This document shows positions 63,214 through 64,000 of a stretch of 64,000 nt of DNA, in pieces. Below the pieces are notes generated by a model. The model was not told the DNA's origin. It searched no databases and was given only the letters and a program-made list of their open reading frames with translations. The stretch is taken from contig WGMK01000013.1 of NCBI GenBank assembly GCA_016125095.1, positions 124,001-188,000 of the forward strand. Reading direction: 5' to 3'. The stretch's first letter is position 1, and every line of letters begins with the position of its first letter. This DNA is from Candidatus Hydrogenedens sp. (GTDB taxonomy: Bacteria > Hydrogenedentota > Hydrogenedentia > Hydrogenedentales > JAEUWI01). The position numbers and the translations under genes were made by a program.

Positions 63214-63288
63214 GGAAAGATCTCCCGATTCATGCTAAGAGGCAGGCAGCATACCCGCTCGGCAAACGCCGCACAAGGACGGAAGGAC

Positions 63289-63501
63289 TTTGACAGGATT
63301 ACAGGATGACTGGATGGAAGAGGAACAAGATTTTTAGACAGGATTTACAGGATTAACAGGATTGGAAGAGGGGCAATCAGGCCGTGTTCGTTCTTCTCTT
63401 CCTCTTCGTTCTTAAATCCTGTAAATCTTGTAAATCCTGTCCAAGTTCTTATCTTCTCTTGTCCCTCTTCGATCCAGTCATCCAGTTATCCTGTCAAAAA
63501 A
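63289..63501. repeat. Long nested inverted repeat of the GACAGGAT family
   Basis: A 213-bp imperfect hairpin. The left arm TTTGACAGGATTACAGGATG... (63289-63364) pairs with the complement at 63411-63501. Inner copies of GGATTTACAGGATTAACAGG repeat the same unit. No coding sequence is seen in 63214-63503. Confidence 0.75.
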
Positions 63502-63503
63502 GC

Positions 63504-64000
63504 CTACCGATGCGCCTCCAGCCCGATGACCTTGCCCGCGGACAGCACGCGCGGTCGCGGCATCAGCGTGGCGTCGATGCTGGGGATGCGGTTCACCGGA
63601 CGGCCCAGCTGGTAGTACTTGTCGATCAGGTGCAGCGTGAGCATCAGCCGCGCGATGCGCAGCTGCCGCGGGTTCGCGTAGTACACGCCCAGCCCGCGCT
63701 CGCAGGCATAGGCGCGCGCATCGCCGCAGGCCTCCGGACGCGACGCATCGCGCTCGCTCCAGCCGAAGAGATCGTTGCCGGTCTCTTCTTCCACCTCCTG
63801 CTGTTCCTCGAAGTGCACGTTCAGCCGGTCGTAGAGCGACACCACGCGATCGAACCAGAAAAAGATGGCGCGGTAGCCTTCTTCCAGCAGGTCGATTTCG
63901 ATGCGCGCGTCGTCGATGGTCGACAGCGACTGACGCGACAGGAAGCGCTCGCGCTCTTCGTTCACATCAGGCACCATCCGCACGCGCATCTTCTCTGTCG
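63504..64000 (-). CDS. Partial hypothetical protein at the window edge
   Basis: The frame continues past base 64000, although an ATG at 63989 could be the start (161 residues). No good ribosome-binding site precedes it. The product is mostly helical and charged (RFLSRQSLSTIDDARIEIDL, RVVSLYDRLNVHFEEQQEVE), with LMLTLHLIDKYYQLG near the end. I do not recognise it. No motif, signal peptide or membrane helix is evident. Confidence 0.5.
   Translation of the reverse strand, partial: TEKMRVRMVPDVNEERERFLSRQSLSTIDDARIEIDLLEEGYRAIFFWFDRVVSLYDRLNVHFEEQQEVEEETGNDLFGWSERDASRPEACGDARAYACERGLGVYYANPRQLRIARLMLTLHLIDKYYQLGRPVNRIPSIDATLMPRPRVLSAGKVIGLEAHR

Overview
The window reads as a high-GC chromosome segment of a diderm bacterium that fits Candidatus Hydrogenedentota or a close planctomycete-like relative. 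This assignment is inference from gene content, not from a marker gene. Supporting signs are a DUF1549/DUF1553 (PSD1) protein, large secreted proteins with Gly-Glu-rich linkers, and a recurring C-terminal Cys/EF-hand module (ELLRxxQFYN ... EDGY ... LSExLR). An outer-membrane porin, type II secretion genes and a predicted sigma-54 promoter also point to a diderm. There are no rRNA genes, transposases, phage genes or CRISPR arrays. One tRNA, tRNA-Ile2(CAU), is present. Several families of short dispersed repeats fill the intergenic gaps.

Layout. 1-4.4 kb: 5'-truncated PSD1 protein, DUF4143 ATPase, DUF2721 membrane protein. 4.4-9.8 kb: SGNH hydrolase, GAF-SpoIIE phosphatase overlapping a phospholipase D-like protein, an HTH-PTS EIIA fusion, and a LacI regulator. 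9.8-13.0 kb: sugar O-acyltransferase and GT2 pair, fabF, tRNA-Ile2. 13.1-19.3 kb: a frameshifted subtilase-like protein with six 80-residue Ig-like repeats, then an FG-GAP/beta-helix surface protein. 19.3-23.4 kb: NAD(P)-binding protein, small antitoxin-like gene, mutS. 23.5-27.1 kb: CARDB/beta-helix surface protein with a Gly-rich secreted partner. 27.3-34 kb: alginate-export-type porin, PilZ protein, and a gspI-gspJ-gspK-gspF secretion cluster. 34.2-36.2 kb: sigma-54-type promoter, amtB, P-II. 36.2-37.4 kb: an AT-richer hypothetical gene between two copies of an inverted-repeat-bounded element. 37.4-43.4 kb: a tightly coupled minus-strand operon ccsA/hemX-hemA-hemCD-secreted protein-GSA-aminomutase-like enzyme. 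43.5-47.4 kb: glycerophosphodiesterase overlapping a penicillin-acylase homologue. 47.5-52.7 kb: hypothetical gene, HicB, then the operon membrane protein-xylB-CdiI_2-like-rluD. 52.8-57.1 kb: a 1422-residue WD40/TSP3/beta-helix protein. 57.3-61.3 kb: two GT4 glycosyltransferases and asnB. 61.8-64 kb: APC permease and a partial hypothetical gene.

How the genes fit together. Three large secreted proteins (16579-19317, 23531-25780, 52819-57087) share a chassis. A variable N-terminal head (FG-GAP propeller, AREFTV repeats plus CARDB, or two WD40 propellers) is followed in two of them by TSP3-type calcium repeats. All three then have a right-handed beta-helix ending in an NDWG motif and a carboxypeptidase-regulatory-like domain. 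Two of them, and the Ig-repeat protein, end in the Cys/EF-hand module; the third ends in a Cys-hydrophobic-Arg tail. The type II pseudopilin genes in the window offer a plausible, unproven export route. The clearest candidate for something undescribed is this module as a surface-anchoring or assembly tag. Two homologues of hydrolases have lost predicted catalytic residues and may be pseudoenzymes: the subtilase (Asp to Ser, Ser to Asn) and the penicillin acylase (nucleophile Ser to Gly).
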